A stretch of 64,000 bases of DNA, taken from Bipolaris cookei. Its lineage: Eukaryota; Ascomycota; Dothideomycetes; Pleosporales; Pleosporaceae. Location: the NCBI GenBank assembly GCA_002286855.1, contig NRSV01000027.1:203772-267771 (forward strand), given 5' to 3'. How positions within the stretch are numbered: position 1 is the first letter of the stretch; every line of letters starts with the position of its first letter. The notes under the pieces are model-generated. The model was not told the DNA's origin. It was given only the letters and a program-made list of their open reading frames with translations, and ran no database searches. Both the position numbers and the translations under genes were made by a program. Below are positions 40,420-52,163 of the stretch, in pieces.

Positions 40420-41534
40420 TTACTTTAGAATGCGCCCTTCAACTATTTCCTCGGCGTGCGGCCGGATGCGACCCAGCAGCTTGGCCTCATCATCAACAAT
40501 CTCTGGCAAGAGATCAGAGAGGCTCTTTTGTTTAGGCGTCCATCCAAGCAGCTTCCTAGCTCTGATAGCCTTGCAACGAGAGTTGGTGCCCCAGAGGTAA
40601 CTACCGGCTGGTCTCATATCATCCGCTTCTTCTTTGCTCACATTATCAATTCCTTCGTGGTTGATGAGTTTGTTCTTGAAGGCAATGTCGGCAATCTTGC
40701 GTCCGATGTCACCCCAGTAGAATTCTCCACTCTCCGCAAAGTAGTATCCTTCCTGGTTCCAAGTGGCATTGCCGCCATCAGGCGACAGAGCCGCTGTTAC
40801 AAGGGCGAGAAATACTTGGCTAAGATCTTGGACGTGCACTTCGGTCCATCGATTCTTTCCCTCTCCTACGACGAAACCTTTCATTCGCTTCATTATGGCC
40901 TTAGTCATGTCGTACGCTTGCACGCTGCGCTTGTTGTCAGAGCCACGACCAGGTCCATAGATACACGGAGGGCAAACAATGGCCGATTGGATGTTGCCCG
41001 ATGATGCCTCGTGGGAGCCCAAGATAACTTTGTCAACGTTGCGATGGACAGCGGTATCGGGGAGAGAAGTAACTTCAGTGATGTTGTCCCAATCATCATA
41101 GACCTTTTCTCGGCTAATACCATACGTATTTTCGTCAAAATCGGCAAATGAAAGGATGCCTGTGCCAGAGGTGTGGATGAGGTAAGACTTTCGACCACTG
41201 CGAGCAAGGCCAGCAACCAGTGCCTGGGCAGAAGGTAGGTGATCGCAATCGGCACAATGAAGAACAATATCTGCATTTGAAGCTTCCTCAGAAATGAGGT
41301 CAGTGCTGTCGAGCGTGCCATAAACGAGGCGAGTCTTGGGGTGTTGTGCAGCGACCTTGGCGCCTTTGTCGCTATTGCGGACGAGGGCGGTAATCTCGAG
41401 ATCTGGGTAGGTGTTTGTAACGACATAGAGGATGTCGCCTCCAATGTAGCCGGTCGCGCCGGTGCTTAAGGTTTGTCAGTAAGCATTTCATGTCAGGTTT
41501 ACTAATATGGTGGATACATGAAGAGTTTTGGCAT
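40420..41534 (-). CDS. NAD-dependent epimerase/dehydratase (extended SDR-like)
   Basis: Exons are 41534-41518 and 41464-40420, giving 353 residues. The short first exon encodes MPKLF and the join restores the nucleotide-binding motif TGATGYIGG. Other features include VLHCADCDHLPSAQAL, the YGPGRG segment of extended SDRs, and a C-terminal GWTPKQKSLSDLLPEIVDDE. It resembles fungal NAD(P)-binding epimerase-like proteins of unknown substrate. The classical YxxxK pair could not be placed with certainty. It lies in tandem with the DUF1330-like gene. Confidence 0.75.
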
Positions 41535-42257
41535 GTTGAATAGCTCTGTAGTGCTTTTGTCGTGTAAGGTAAATATTGAAGCAGAAGGATGAATGTAGGT
41601 ATTGATGTGTGCTGATGAACGCCATGTCACAGTCAGGTTAAATAGCTTTCCGGAACGACGTCACCGATTCGTCGATTTCCAACATAAGTTCCTATTTGAA
41701 TATCAAGCAAGGAGGGAATTGTCGACTGCAATGCAGCAATTTGCTTACAGATATTAATACACCTGGTGTCTTTGCAATACCTTGGCCTATATGCATGTCA
41801 AATCCTCCGTGTGAGGTGATGTCGACAAGAGAAGGAGATGGTATGGTACTGTCACATGATCGCAGTGAAGTGTCCCGGTGGTGGTGGGGTCCACAACGCC
41901 TGTTTGTGTACTACATATGGGACAATGTGCATATTATCCCAAGAAAATACCACGCAATCTATGATATGCTGCAGAATTACAGGTTCTGTTTCTAGGGATT
42001 TCTATGTACCTGTTCCATGGCCCGAGAGAATGCTGAAGGGGACGTTGGTAGGGGTCGTTGGCTGCAATGTCCATACATACATAATACATACTGTACTGTA
42101 TTGTACGTACGTACCTGGGGTTGCGCTCAAGCCACGTCCTAGCTTGAGCCACAACCGCGTCACCATGGAAGAGCGCGCAACACCACGACTTTGCTGAACG
42201 GCGACGTGAAGATTGATCAGAGCCCCTTTGAACTGCGAAGAGCAAGCACTCGCCCTC
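41535..42257. other. Intergenic, divergent promoters
   Basis: Lies between the epimerase start and the VPS45 start. A short TACGTACG-rich stretch is near 42100-42112. No gene was recognised. Confidence 0.3.
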
Positions 42258-44197
42258 ATGGATGTCATTCAAGCCGTCTCCGGCTATATCACCAAAATGG
42301 TGTCAGCCGGGGACAGTGCGGCAACCGGCACCTCCGCGGCCAAGATGAAGATCCTCCTGCTCGACAACGAGACTGTGGGTTTGTCTGCTCTGCCGAGTAG
42401 CTATGTGGTAGAAGCTTACATGGCATAGGTCTCGATTCTGTCGACAGCAACGACGCAGTCTGCCCTCCTCAACCATGAGGTCTACCTTACCGAGTACCGC
42501 TCCCCCCGCGACCCATGACGCGATACATGGCTAATGCTGCGGTAGCCGTCTGGACAACCAGAAGCGCGAGAAGATGCGGCATCTCCGCTGCTTGTGCTTC
42601 GTACGGCCCTCGCCCGAGTCCATCCAGAGCCTGATTGAAGAGCTGCGAGAGCCTAAGTACGGCGAATACAACATATGTGCGTTTCTTACGTAGGGCTCAG
42701 ACCTATAGGCAATTGCTGACATCAATAGATTTTAGCAATATTATCAAGAAATCCTCCCTTGAGCGCCTTGCTGAAGCAGACGACCATGAGGTTGTGCGTG
42801 CTGTCCAGGAATATTTCGCAGACTTCCTCGTAATCAACCCAGACCTCATGTCTCTCGGCCTCGGCTTTCCCGACCACCGCATATGGAGCACCAGCCCAGA
42901 TGCCTGGAACCAGGACTCATTGCAGCGGTCAACTGAGGCTGTCATAGCACTTCTATTGGCGCTCAAGAAGAAGCCTTTAATCAGGTATCAAAAGAACAGT
43001 CTGCTTGTAAAGAAGCTAGCGACCGAGGTCCGATACCACATGACTCAAGAGGATCAATTGTTCGATTTCCGCAAGACAGATACACCGCCCATTCTCCTGA
43101 TAGTCGACCGGAGGGACGACCCCGTCACACCACTGCTGACACAATGGACGTACCAGGCAATGGTGCACGAACTGCTTGGCATACACAACGGAAGGGTGGA
43201 CCTGCGCGACGTGCCGGACATACGACCTGAGCTCAAGGAGATTGTGCTATCGCAAGAACAAGACCCTTTTTTCAAGAAGAACATGTATCTCAACTTTGGT
43301 GATTTGGGTCAGAATGCCAAGGAGTATGTTGAGCAGTTTGCGTCCAAGCAGCAAGGATCTCAGAAGCTCGACTCGATAGCAGATATGAAGCGCTTCATCG
43401 AAGACTTTCCAGAGTTCCGCAAGCTCTCGAGTAATGTCACAAAACACGTCACACTGGTTGGAGAGTTGAGTAGGCGGGTTGGAGAGGAGAGCTTGTTGGA
43501 CATTAGTGAGCTCGAGCAAAGCCTGGCATGCACCGACAACCACTCCAACGATGTCAAGTCACTACAGAAGATAATACAGGATCCGAATGTGCCGGCGAAC
43601 AACAAGCTACGGCTTGTTGCCATTTATGCGTTACGGTATTCCAAGACGTCTTCCAACTCGACAGCTATGCTGCTTGATCTGCTTGCTGTCGCGGGAGGAC
43701 TGTCGCGGCAGCGCATCAACCTGATCACAAAGCTCATGGCCTATCACGACTCGCTGCAAGTCACAACTGGGGCAGGGGGTGTCCCTGATTTGTTCCAGGC
43801 CGGCTCCTTCTTTGGTGGTGCACGAGACCGACTAAAAGGCTTAAAGGGCGTGGAGAATGTCTACACACAGCACTCGCCCCGCTTGGAAGCCACGCTGCAG
43901 GACCTGGTTAAAGGTCGGTTAAGCCAGCAAGTTTACCCATTCGTAGAGGGTGGCGGATCGACCAAGGACAAGCCGCAGGACATCATCATCTTCATGGTAG
44001 GGGGAACGACTTACGAAGAAGCCAAGATGGTAGCGCAGGTCAATGCTAGTTCGCCGGGCGTCCGCGTTGTGCTTGGGGGCACCACAGTGCACAACAGCAC
44101 CTCATTCCTGGAGGAAGTTGAGGATGCTGTCGACTCGTGGCCTGAGCCGGCTCCCACATCAGCTGCGGCGCGGATCAAGCGCGAACTGGGAAGATGA
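42258..44197 (+). CDS. VPS45: Sec1/Munc18-family protein VPS45
   Basis: Predicted exons are 42258-42374, 42429-42493, 42546-42676 and 42729-44197, giving 593 residues. The start MDVIQAVSGYITKMV and the segment MKILLLDNETVSILSTATTQ are diagnostic, followed by MRHLRCLCFVRPSPESI, LLIVDRRDDPVTPLLTQWTY and IIIFMVGGTTYEEA. Length and order match the family. Vps45 binds Tlg2-type syntaxins and drives SNARE assembly for Golgi-to-endosome and vacuolar transport. Intron 2 begins with the less usual donor GTACCG, but the frame fits only there. Confidence 0.9.
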
Positions 44198-44799
44198 TGG
44201 CACACTGTTGGCTGCAAGGACAGCGTTGGGCCAACTTTGCGCGATAAAAGCAGTTTGTACTATTGGGCTGGGCCGGCAAGGATCATGGCGTCTGGCGTTG
44301 AAGCGAGCGGTAGGAGGAGTAGACTTATGTATGTATATACCTATGTATGTATCCTGCATGCATGTCTTGGCCGATAGCGGTGCCCAACATATGCAATCAA
44401 GGCCGTTGGTCGTCCTTGTGGGCGCGCCTGATGATGTCTGCCCCGCACTGAAGCACGCACGAGTCTCTTGGATTGCATACATAGTCGCCAGGCCGCGCCA
44501 TGCAGATGGTTGGATGTAGACTACGCTGCTCATGGGTGAAACCATGTCCTGGCTGGTACCTGCATGGGCGCAGAAGGCGGCGAAAAGTCTGCTCTGGGCC
44601 TGTGGCGGCCAAGCAGGTCAGTTGTCAGTCATCCGACAAGGCTGAACACGTGCAGGCCCGCCCAGCACCGCCCAGCGCCAGTGTTGAACAGAGGATGACC
44701 GGGGTCAATAGCGGGCCGACTTCCGAGTGCTCTTCTCTCCATCACCTCAGCCACCCTCCCACCTCCGACCCCATGGCGCAAACATGACGATCGTGAGAC
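44198..44799. other. Intergenic
   Basis: VPS45 3' region and transcription-factor promoter. A short ATGT/ATAT-rich stretch is near 44327-44360. No other feature was recognised. Confidence 0.3.
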
Positions 44800-47422
44800 A
44801 TGCCAGAACAAGGACAGGTCTTGCAGTCTCGTGTGGTCCGTCGGAGAAATCCACGCCCCATCAACTCGTGCGTCGAGTGCCGCACACGTAAGTCGCGATG
44901 CTCAAAGACGCATCCCTGCCAAAACTGCACTGCCTTCGGCCGCGAGTGTGTCTTCATCACCGTCCCTGAGAGCGCGGCGCGCAAGAAAGAGAGGGAGCAG
45001 CGCGAGCGCGCCCAGAGCAAGAGTGGTTCCGCCGTCACCGTTCCAGACTGGACAAAGAACCTCCCCGTGCGCACCCAAAGTAGTGCAAGCGTGCCCGATG
45101 GCTATGACAACGCAAATTCCGTCGACACCACCACGCCCGGCACCCCGCCTCGCGACTATGAGTGGGAGGCCTACCAGCAGGATGTCGAGCCCGAGACAGA
45201 CGCCTGGGAGCGCCTGCCCGCTGAACCCGAGGAGATGCAGGACGACGTCTACGAGGATGAAAACGACGACGAGGACCAGATTGCTACCGATCTCACCATT
45301 CGCATCGGGAGGATGATTATCTGCGAAAATGTCACTGGCTTCTTTCGTCCTCAGTATGCCGAAGAGGTATCGTCTGCCTCTTTCTATTCTTGCTCCTTTT
45401 TTTGCTTTCTGAACACAAACTGAAATGCCGTACAGCTGGGCAAGCTTTTGTCAGAGGGTTTCACCCCGTCTTCATCAGTCGCAGGCCAGAGGGCAACACA
45501 GTCATCAGCCCTCTTATCAGCCGAGCAAATGCCCTCACTTGCGCCCTCCTTGAATCTGCTACTAGGCGGCTCATTGTCTCTTCGTCAGCACAACGATGTG
45601 GATCCTCCACAGCTACCAACCAAGATGGAGGCAGACGCCCTGTTCCAACGATATGCTCAGGCAGTCAGCCCGCTTGCCCATGTTCTGCATCTACCATCCT
45701 TCAAGCGCCTGTTTGAACGTTTCTGGATGAATCTTGAGATTGGCAACCCGAATCAGAATTCGTGTACAGCTTTGATTCTGGCAGTATGCATGGCCGCAGC
45801 TGCATCTGTTTCGCCTTTACAGGCAAAGTCGCAGTTTGGCATCACAAAAGAGGATCTGTTTTTGAGGTTGCAAAAGGCCACGGAACGAGCGCTGCTACGC
45901 GCCAATTGGGCCAAGACGTCCAACATTCGCACTTTGCAAGCTTTGACCATTTACTTGGTATGTTATTGATCTGTGGCTAGAGCACGGGACGTTTGTTGAC
46001 AATGATAGATACCACTTTGCCGAGCCCAGATATCTCGGGCGACATCTGTCGTAGTGGGCGCACTTGTTCGTCTAGCACAATGCATAGGCATCCATCGCAT
46101 GAGCCATAGCTCAGCCAACAGCCTGACCCCTCTTCAACGGCATGTTCGATCCTTACTATGGTATCAGATATGTTTCCTGGATTTCAAGACGGCAGAGGCC
46201 CAAGGTCCCCATCCATCTATCCGATCAGACGATTTTGACATCGCTTTACCGTTGAACGTCGACGATGACGTCTTTGAGTTTGGCAGCTCGAGCTGGCAGC
46301 AGAACCCTACTTCGAGAAACGGATGGACAGACGTTACATTATCGCTCATCAGGTACGAATGCAATGAGATCCACCGTCTCATCTTTCGCGGTAGAATCGA
46401 AATGGATCGCAAGCACATTACGCTGCACGATCTACGCGCCCGGGTAGAAGCCAAGAAACGTCAGATCCAGTCCAAGTACCTGCAATACCTCGATGCAAAT
46501 GTCCCGATTCAACGTTACGCGGGCCTTGTTGCCACGCTACTAATGTCCCGCTGCGACTCGATGCTTCTCTACCGCCATCTGCCTCAAACCTCGCTCCAGC
46601 CACGATCCGAGTCTGAAAATCGCCTACGCGACGTACTCCTCACAGCTGCTCTGACGACACTGGAGATCGGCGCAACGCTCGACACGTTGCCGTCTCTTGC
46701 TCCATGGGCTTGGTATTCTACAACCTACCAGCAATACCACGCAGTGCTGCTCCTCCTGACCGAGCTCTATCGCACGCCCGACCTCCCCCGTAAAGAGCGC
46801 ATGGCCACAATCATCGATCACATTTTTGGCCATTGCTACGGCGTCGGGGTGCGAGAACGCTGCTCGGACCTTTTGTTCACAGTCAAGGAAAATCTAGAGG
46901 CCTTTTACGTGATGAAGGGGTTCGACAAGAAACGCCAACAGATTGCGCCCCAGCAACATCCTACGCTACAGCCTCTAACGTCATTTGGAGGCTCCGTCGC
47001 GAGTCCCAGTTTTGGTGGTGGGGGCCATCAACATACGCAGTCTGCGTCGTCCTCTTCACATCTCCATGGACAGCTGCAGCGGACGCCTACGACCGGGACA
47101 CTAGATGGGTTGAATGTGGATTTCGATAGTATATTAGGGAGTTTGAATGGCGGTGGTGGCAGTGGCAGTGGTAGCGGTGGTGTAAATGGGAGTGTACAAG
47201 ACGAGTTTGACGTGTGGGCTGGAATGGGAGCTGCAGGAGCACAAGATACAGGCGGTGCCATTTTTGTGCCTGTTGATCCGAGCAGTCATCACAATGAGTT
47301 TGGGACTGCGAGTCCGAATGGAGGGTTACAGCAATGGGTAAGTTTGTTGTCACTTTCTCTTGTCGACCATTTACTAACATGCCAACTAGGAAAACTGGAA
47401 TTTTCCAACGCAGCAGCAATGA
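44800..47422 (+). CDS. Zn2Cys6 transcription factor with fungal-specific middle domain
   Basis: Exons are 44800-45366, 45436-45957, 46009-47337 and 47390-47422, giving 816 residues. The binuclear zinc cluster occupies residues 24-50 with spacing C-x2-C-x6-C-x5-C-x2-C-x6-C, preceded by a basic stretch (RVVRRRNPRP). Next come an acidic region (YEDENDDED) and the fungal transcription factor domain (about residues 200-560: DALFQRYAQAVSPLAHVLHLP, LVRLAQCIGIHRM, HVRSLLWYQICFLD). A Gly/Ser-rich C-terminus ends NFPTQQQ. It is a nuclear DNA-binding regulator. Target genes cannot be inferred, and nothing here ties it to the P450 or the UstYa cluster. Confidence 0.85.
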
Positions 47423-48472
47423 TGATGATCATGTCAAGGGCGAAAATATTACCGAGTTGAGTTGATGCGATTTATCCATTGAAAGACTTAGACGACCAAC
47501 CAACAAAAAAAGGAAAGCGAGATAGAGAGAGAGAGAGAGAGAGAGAGAAACGTCATTATCCTACCCACATTCAACGCACTACATACAGAAAAGATACACA
47601 CTTGAGTTCTCAGAAATAGACCATGTACACCTGTTCTTTGTAATGCATTGTGTTTATGTAAATTCTACATGTTACACAAGTATTTCCCCCCTTGCCTCCG
47701 AGGGGTCTCTACCACCCCTGCAACCATAACGACCCTTTCGTATCTGGACAATACTAGCGTCAAATCTATGAATAGCCCCCTGGTTGCTCCACCCACACAA
47801 TGACGACGGTGCTACCAAATGGTCTGAGTGATTGATTTTCGGGTTGTTGAAATCCAACAGACCCTTTTTATTTCCCTAGTACAAGTTTGATGTCGGGAGG
47901 AGGGAAATACGTTTGAAAAAATCAATACTTACTTACAGTTCCCCCATGCAAACTATGTCAGAGAAGGAAAAAAAAGGGGAAAAAAAGGCTATGCACGTCA
48001 TCTCAGAACTCTATATTTTTGTCACATTTATCGAAAACCCAACCACCCAACCCATCCCACCGCTTGACCTTGGCCCTACCCTGTTTGTAACGGTTTTTTT
48101 TTTTGCACTATATCGACGGAAGAAAACGAGAAGGAGAGGAGAAAAAATTTCCTGTAGTAAAAAGGACCAGTTTACCAAACACATGTACACAAGCAGAGAC
48201 TAGAGAGAAGAAGAGAGAGAAAAAGACAAGTATTAAATACGCCGTAGTACGCCGGGGACTGCGCTGCAGTCTCTTGTGACAATGAAGAAGATGATGCCGC
48301 CCCTAAGTCGTCCTTTTTTCTTCAATTCCCTTGCTCCCCCGACCAAACGCAGTGAAGACATGTCTAGTGTAGCTTTGAATCACGAAATACCAACTCCGTG
48401 GAATCCACATGCTGCGTCAGCAAGGAACAGAAAGATATGCGAAAAAAGATCAAGCTAGGTTCATCAAGGATA
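47423..48472. other. Convergent 3' regions with a GA microsatellite
   Basis: Holds the 3' untranslated regions of the Zn2Cys6 gene and the BAR-domain gene. An uninterrupted GA repeat of about 12 units is at 47525-47549. No gene was recognised. Confidence 0.5.
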
Positions 48473-50008
48473 CTAGTAGCGCGTTACTTGAGATTCACTC
48501 AAGGTGCTTCGCTTCATCGGTGGAGGTGGTGGGGGCTTCTTGGACCTCGATGGAGGTGGTGGGGGAGGAGCCTTTTTGGCGTTGCCGCCTTGTTCCGCTG
48601 CCGTCCAGCTTGCAGCCCGAGACACGACATTACCGCGTGCGCTGCCTATGGACGAGGCTGTGTCGGGGCTGGGCGGTGACCTGTCACGTCTATGCCCACT
48701 TCCATTTGATGGCGCATAGTCGTCGTCATAATCATCGGCAAATGTGTTTTGTTGGCTTCCGCTGGTCTGGCGGACAGGACGAAGGTTATTACGGCCAGCA
48801 GATATGACGGAGGATTCAGTAGGCGCGCGAGACAATCTGCGAGCCGGGGAGTGGTCGCGGTAGCTGTTAGAATCGTCGTAGGTCGAGGTGCGGCTAATGG
48901 AAGGACGCAGAGCATATGTACTCTGGGAGGGGCTAGGGCCCGGGGAACGACTTCGCTGAGTGGTCAGTTTGGGAATGGTCATTCGTGGGACCTCAGGTTC
49001 CGGCTCTTCCTCGACCGAGTTGAAACGTTCGGCGTAACCGTGGGCGGTATTGGACCGGGAGCGCGAGGGGCGGGATGGGGTTGCCCTGAGGTCCCTGTGC
49101 ATTGTGTCAGCTCTGTATTGGCTGTGCTGCTGATCAATATTTGCTTACTGGACAGGCCACTCGCGCTTGACATTTAGCAAGATCTCGCGACAGCGATCGT
49201 AGTAGCTCAACTCTGCCTCGAGGAAAGCGGTGAGGTCTTGGACCATGTCGACCTCTGATTCCTTGATGTCCTGCATCCTTCGGAAGACCTCCTCGCTAGT
49301 CTCCTCGTATTTTGCCTTTTGTGAGCGGAGCTCTTCCTCCATGCGGAAATCTTCCTTTTTGGTCTTTTGCATCTTTGCGAGTGATGTATCATAGGCCAGG
49401 CGACGTTGCTCGAGCTTCTTGCGGGTAGCCTGGATGCGATTAGCTTCCGTAGGTACAATGATGTCGCATCGAGGTGGTGACGTACCTGGTACTCTTTCAT
49501 TTGGACAAGAGAGCGGTCAAGACCCTCGAGCCATGTTGAAGTGGCGCTTTGTATATACGTCTCTTGGACTCTGGCCAGACGCTCGTTTGCTCGACCCAGA
49601 GCTGGTTGGGGTTAGCAGGAGGAAGGGAGGAAGGAAGGAGCGAGTGAGGCGAGGGCGTACATGATAGGCAGGTGCCAAATTCCGAGTCTGGCTCAAAGTC
49701 TTCGCCGTGAGAAACCATGGAGGAGCCCAGATGGCCACCTGGAAGTTGCTTCTCCTTGTCGGCGCCCTCTGCACGCCTGGAGAGCGACTTGACGTAGATG
49801 GCCATGGCGGCGTGCATCTTGTCCATGCCTAGGAAGGGGAGGTCAGCATGGCGAGCGGGAGAGGGCAGCAAGCATACACACCTTCATGGCGCAGATTCAT
49901 CTCCACCTCGAGGGCCTTGAACTCTTCGGACAGGCCAGTACGGGCCTCTGCGCCCATCTTCTCGTTTGTCCATTGCTTGAGGCGGTCGAATTTCTTGTTA
50001 ATGTTCAT
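48473..50008 (-). CDS. BAR-domain membrane-curvature protein with poly-proline tail
   Basis: Exons in transcript order are 50008-49882, 49828-49661, 49601-49486, 49429-49149 and 49094-48473, giving 437 residues. The first 235 residues form a BAR domain (MNINKKFDRLKQWTNEKMG; then EYQATRKKLEQRRLAYDTS; DMVQDLTAFLEAELSYYD; EILLNVKREWP). A Ser/Arg-rich disordered region follows, then two short proline runs (APPPPPPSRS and KPPPPPPMKR) near the end that could bind SH3 domains. BAR proteins dimerise and bend membranes in endocytosis and actin organisation. No SH3 domain of its own is present. Confidence 0.85.
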
Positions 50009-52163
50009 GGTTGCAGTGCAGCGAGTGTACAAGTGGCCAGAGTGGAAGGAATGAGCAGCAGAACGGCGAGGCGGGGAGGCGGTGGGTGGTGAGAGCAAGT
50101 GCTGGGCCGTGTGCAGGGGTGCGGATTGCGCGTGCACCCAAAGATAGAGCCGAGATGGGGGTGGCGATCAGTCTGCAGCGAAACGAGGGCGAGTGGGCGA
50201 GGGAGGGAGTGTTTGGGAGGGGGAAGATGTAAGGGAGGGACAAACGGAGGACGGGCAGTGGGTGGGTGTGAATTGATGGGCAAGTAACAGCAGTAGTATA
50301 TGTACAGATGGATGGATGGACGTATAGTATGGGCTGGGCTGGACGGGCAGATAATGATTCCTACTGGTACCAACCAGCCGTTCCCCCCTCTTGGGCCAGC
50401 GTGCAGTCCAGCCCTGGTCATACTGCGGGGGGGCGGCGGCGGCGAATGGCCACTAACCCCCCCAGGGCTGGTTGGTTGGGGTCAGGACATCGGACGTTGG
50501 GCAGTGGGCAGAGTGGGCAGAGTGGGCAGTGGGCTGCACAACCACCTCGCCCTCTGCTACACCTGCGTTTCACTCGCCCATCCGACTCTGCCAATACCCA
50601 CCCGTCCGCCCCCCGTCTCCCATCCATAGCCGCCCTCTTCGCTCTGCGCCGCCCTTCCCTGCCCTGCCGGCCATGCCAACCACCACTCTGCCGCCCACCT
50701 CGTCTTGCCGTGGATTTTCACATTGTCTCGTCCCAAGCGCCGCCACGGCCTGTGTTGGTCCTCCTAGTGCGCCGTCCAGACTCTCCACCATGCACCCATG
50801 CAGCAGCTTGTCCGCTATCGCTGTCGCCTTCCTATCTCGAGCCAGCCTTCGGCTGCTGATGCCATCGTTATCGTGTTTCTAGAATACGCCGTCTTGTCTG
50901 CAGCCCATCGTATTGTCCGCCTCGCTAGGCTGCGGTGCAGACATGGCTAACTGTGACGTCGTTTGCCTACAGCCATACCTACATATGTATGTATAGTGCT
51001 GTATATGCTTCTCACGCGTCTGTACATGTACACAGATACATAGACACACTGCACTAATCTGGTCTTACAGAGCCAAGCAATTCCCAGGACAAGCCTCGCT
51101 GGTTGGCAGTGATGCAATCCCTCTACTACATACTACGTAGCTGTCAAGCCATGGCCGGTGCACGTGACTCTGCAAGCGCCAAACCGACCACCCAACCTCA
51201 ACCGCGTCTTGGTCTTCAACCAGTTCGACACCACACCGACACCATTCTCGCATCACCTTCCCCCACACATGTGTGACCAACCCGTCAAAGCCCATGCGCT
51301 GCACTTGAACACCTACCCAGACTAACCCCACATGGACCACAAACAAGCCTGCACCTACGTTTCCGTACCCGCATCACACACTAACCTCGTCCATCTTGTC
51401 TGGGACGCTACCCCCAGTCGTCATGGCCACCTGCATCAAAGCATGCAGAAGAATGCGAAATGAGGTTGACATTTCAAACCTCGGCAAAGAGACGGAGCTA
51501 TGCATTTGAGCCTCAGATGGTACCGACCAACATCAAAACAGTCATCGCGTAGTATGCGCATACATCGCGAGTCTTGCTTGACCAACGCGCCCACATCTCC
51601 TGTGCAATGAGCTTTTTTTCCCACATTCCTCATGGATCCGTCGTTGTGGCAGCGCACGGCAACGAAACACCAGCCAACATCTATCATTATCTTGCACAAA
51701 TGATTAATCCAGACGACTGGGTGGACCAGCACTATAGGATGCATGGTTGGGAGATGGTCGAGGCAAAAGCGAGTGGTGAAGTGGTGAAGCGGTGGTAGGA
51801 GTAGGCTTTGGTGCACGCAATATGTAGAATGCCCAGATAAAGTCGACAGCCGCGCTTTGACGAGAACATTATATAGGCCAATGACATGTTTGCTGTCGGA
51901 ACTTTGCGTCGCAGAGAAATGCAGTATGCTCGTCCCTCGTTAATGACTTGTTGCATCACAAAGAGCAGTTCTACGTGAGGTTGCCCATTGTCTTGATTAG
52001 CCCAGCGACGGAAATTTATTTTAGACGATCCTTTGTGCTAGCCGACTGGCATTACCTCATGCGTACCTAATCTTGCTCTGTTCGCAGTTCCTCTCCCCAG
52101 CCCGCTGCTGCAGCCGCAACTACCACCACCAACCAACAACATCAACCACCGCCCCCAGCAACC
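50009..52163. other. Long divergent intergenic region
   Basis: A 2.1-kb region between the BAR gene and the WHIM-like gene, with C/T-rich stretches typical of fungal promoters. A 9-bp minisatellite (GTGGGCAGA units, about four) is at 50497-50534. Overlapping frames here (50300-50880, 51436-51816) have biased composition and no domains, and are not called. Confidence 0.4.

Noticed and set aside
50300..50880. Overlapping frames of 110-180 codons on both strands
   Set aside because: C/T-rich promoter-like DNA yields Pro/Ser/Arg-rich translations with no domain, in several frames at once.
51436..51816. Frames on both strands, including one ending HGWEMVEAKASGEVVKRW
   Set aside because: Short, with no signal peptide, domain or clear splice partner; evidence was insufficient to call a gene.
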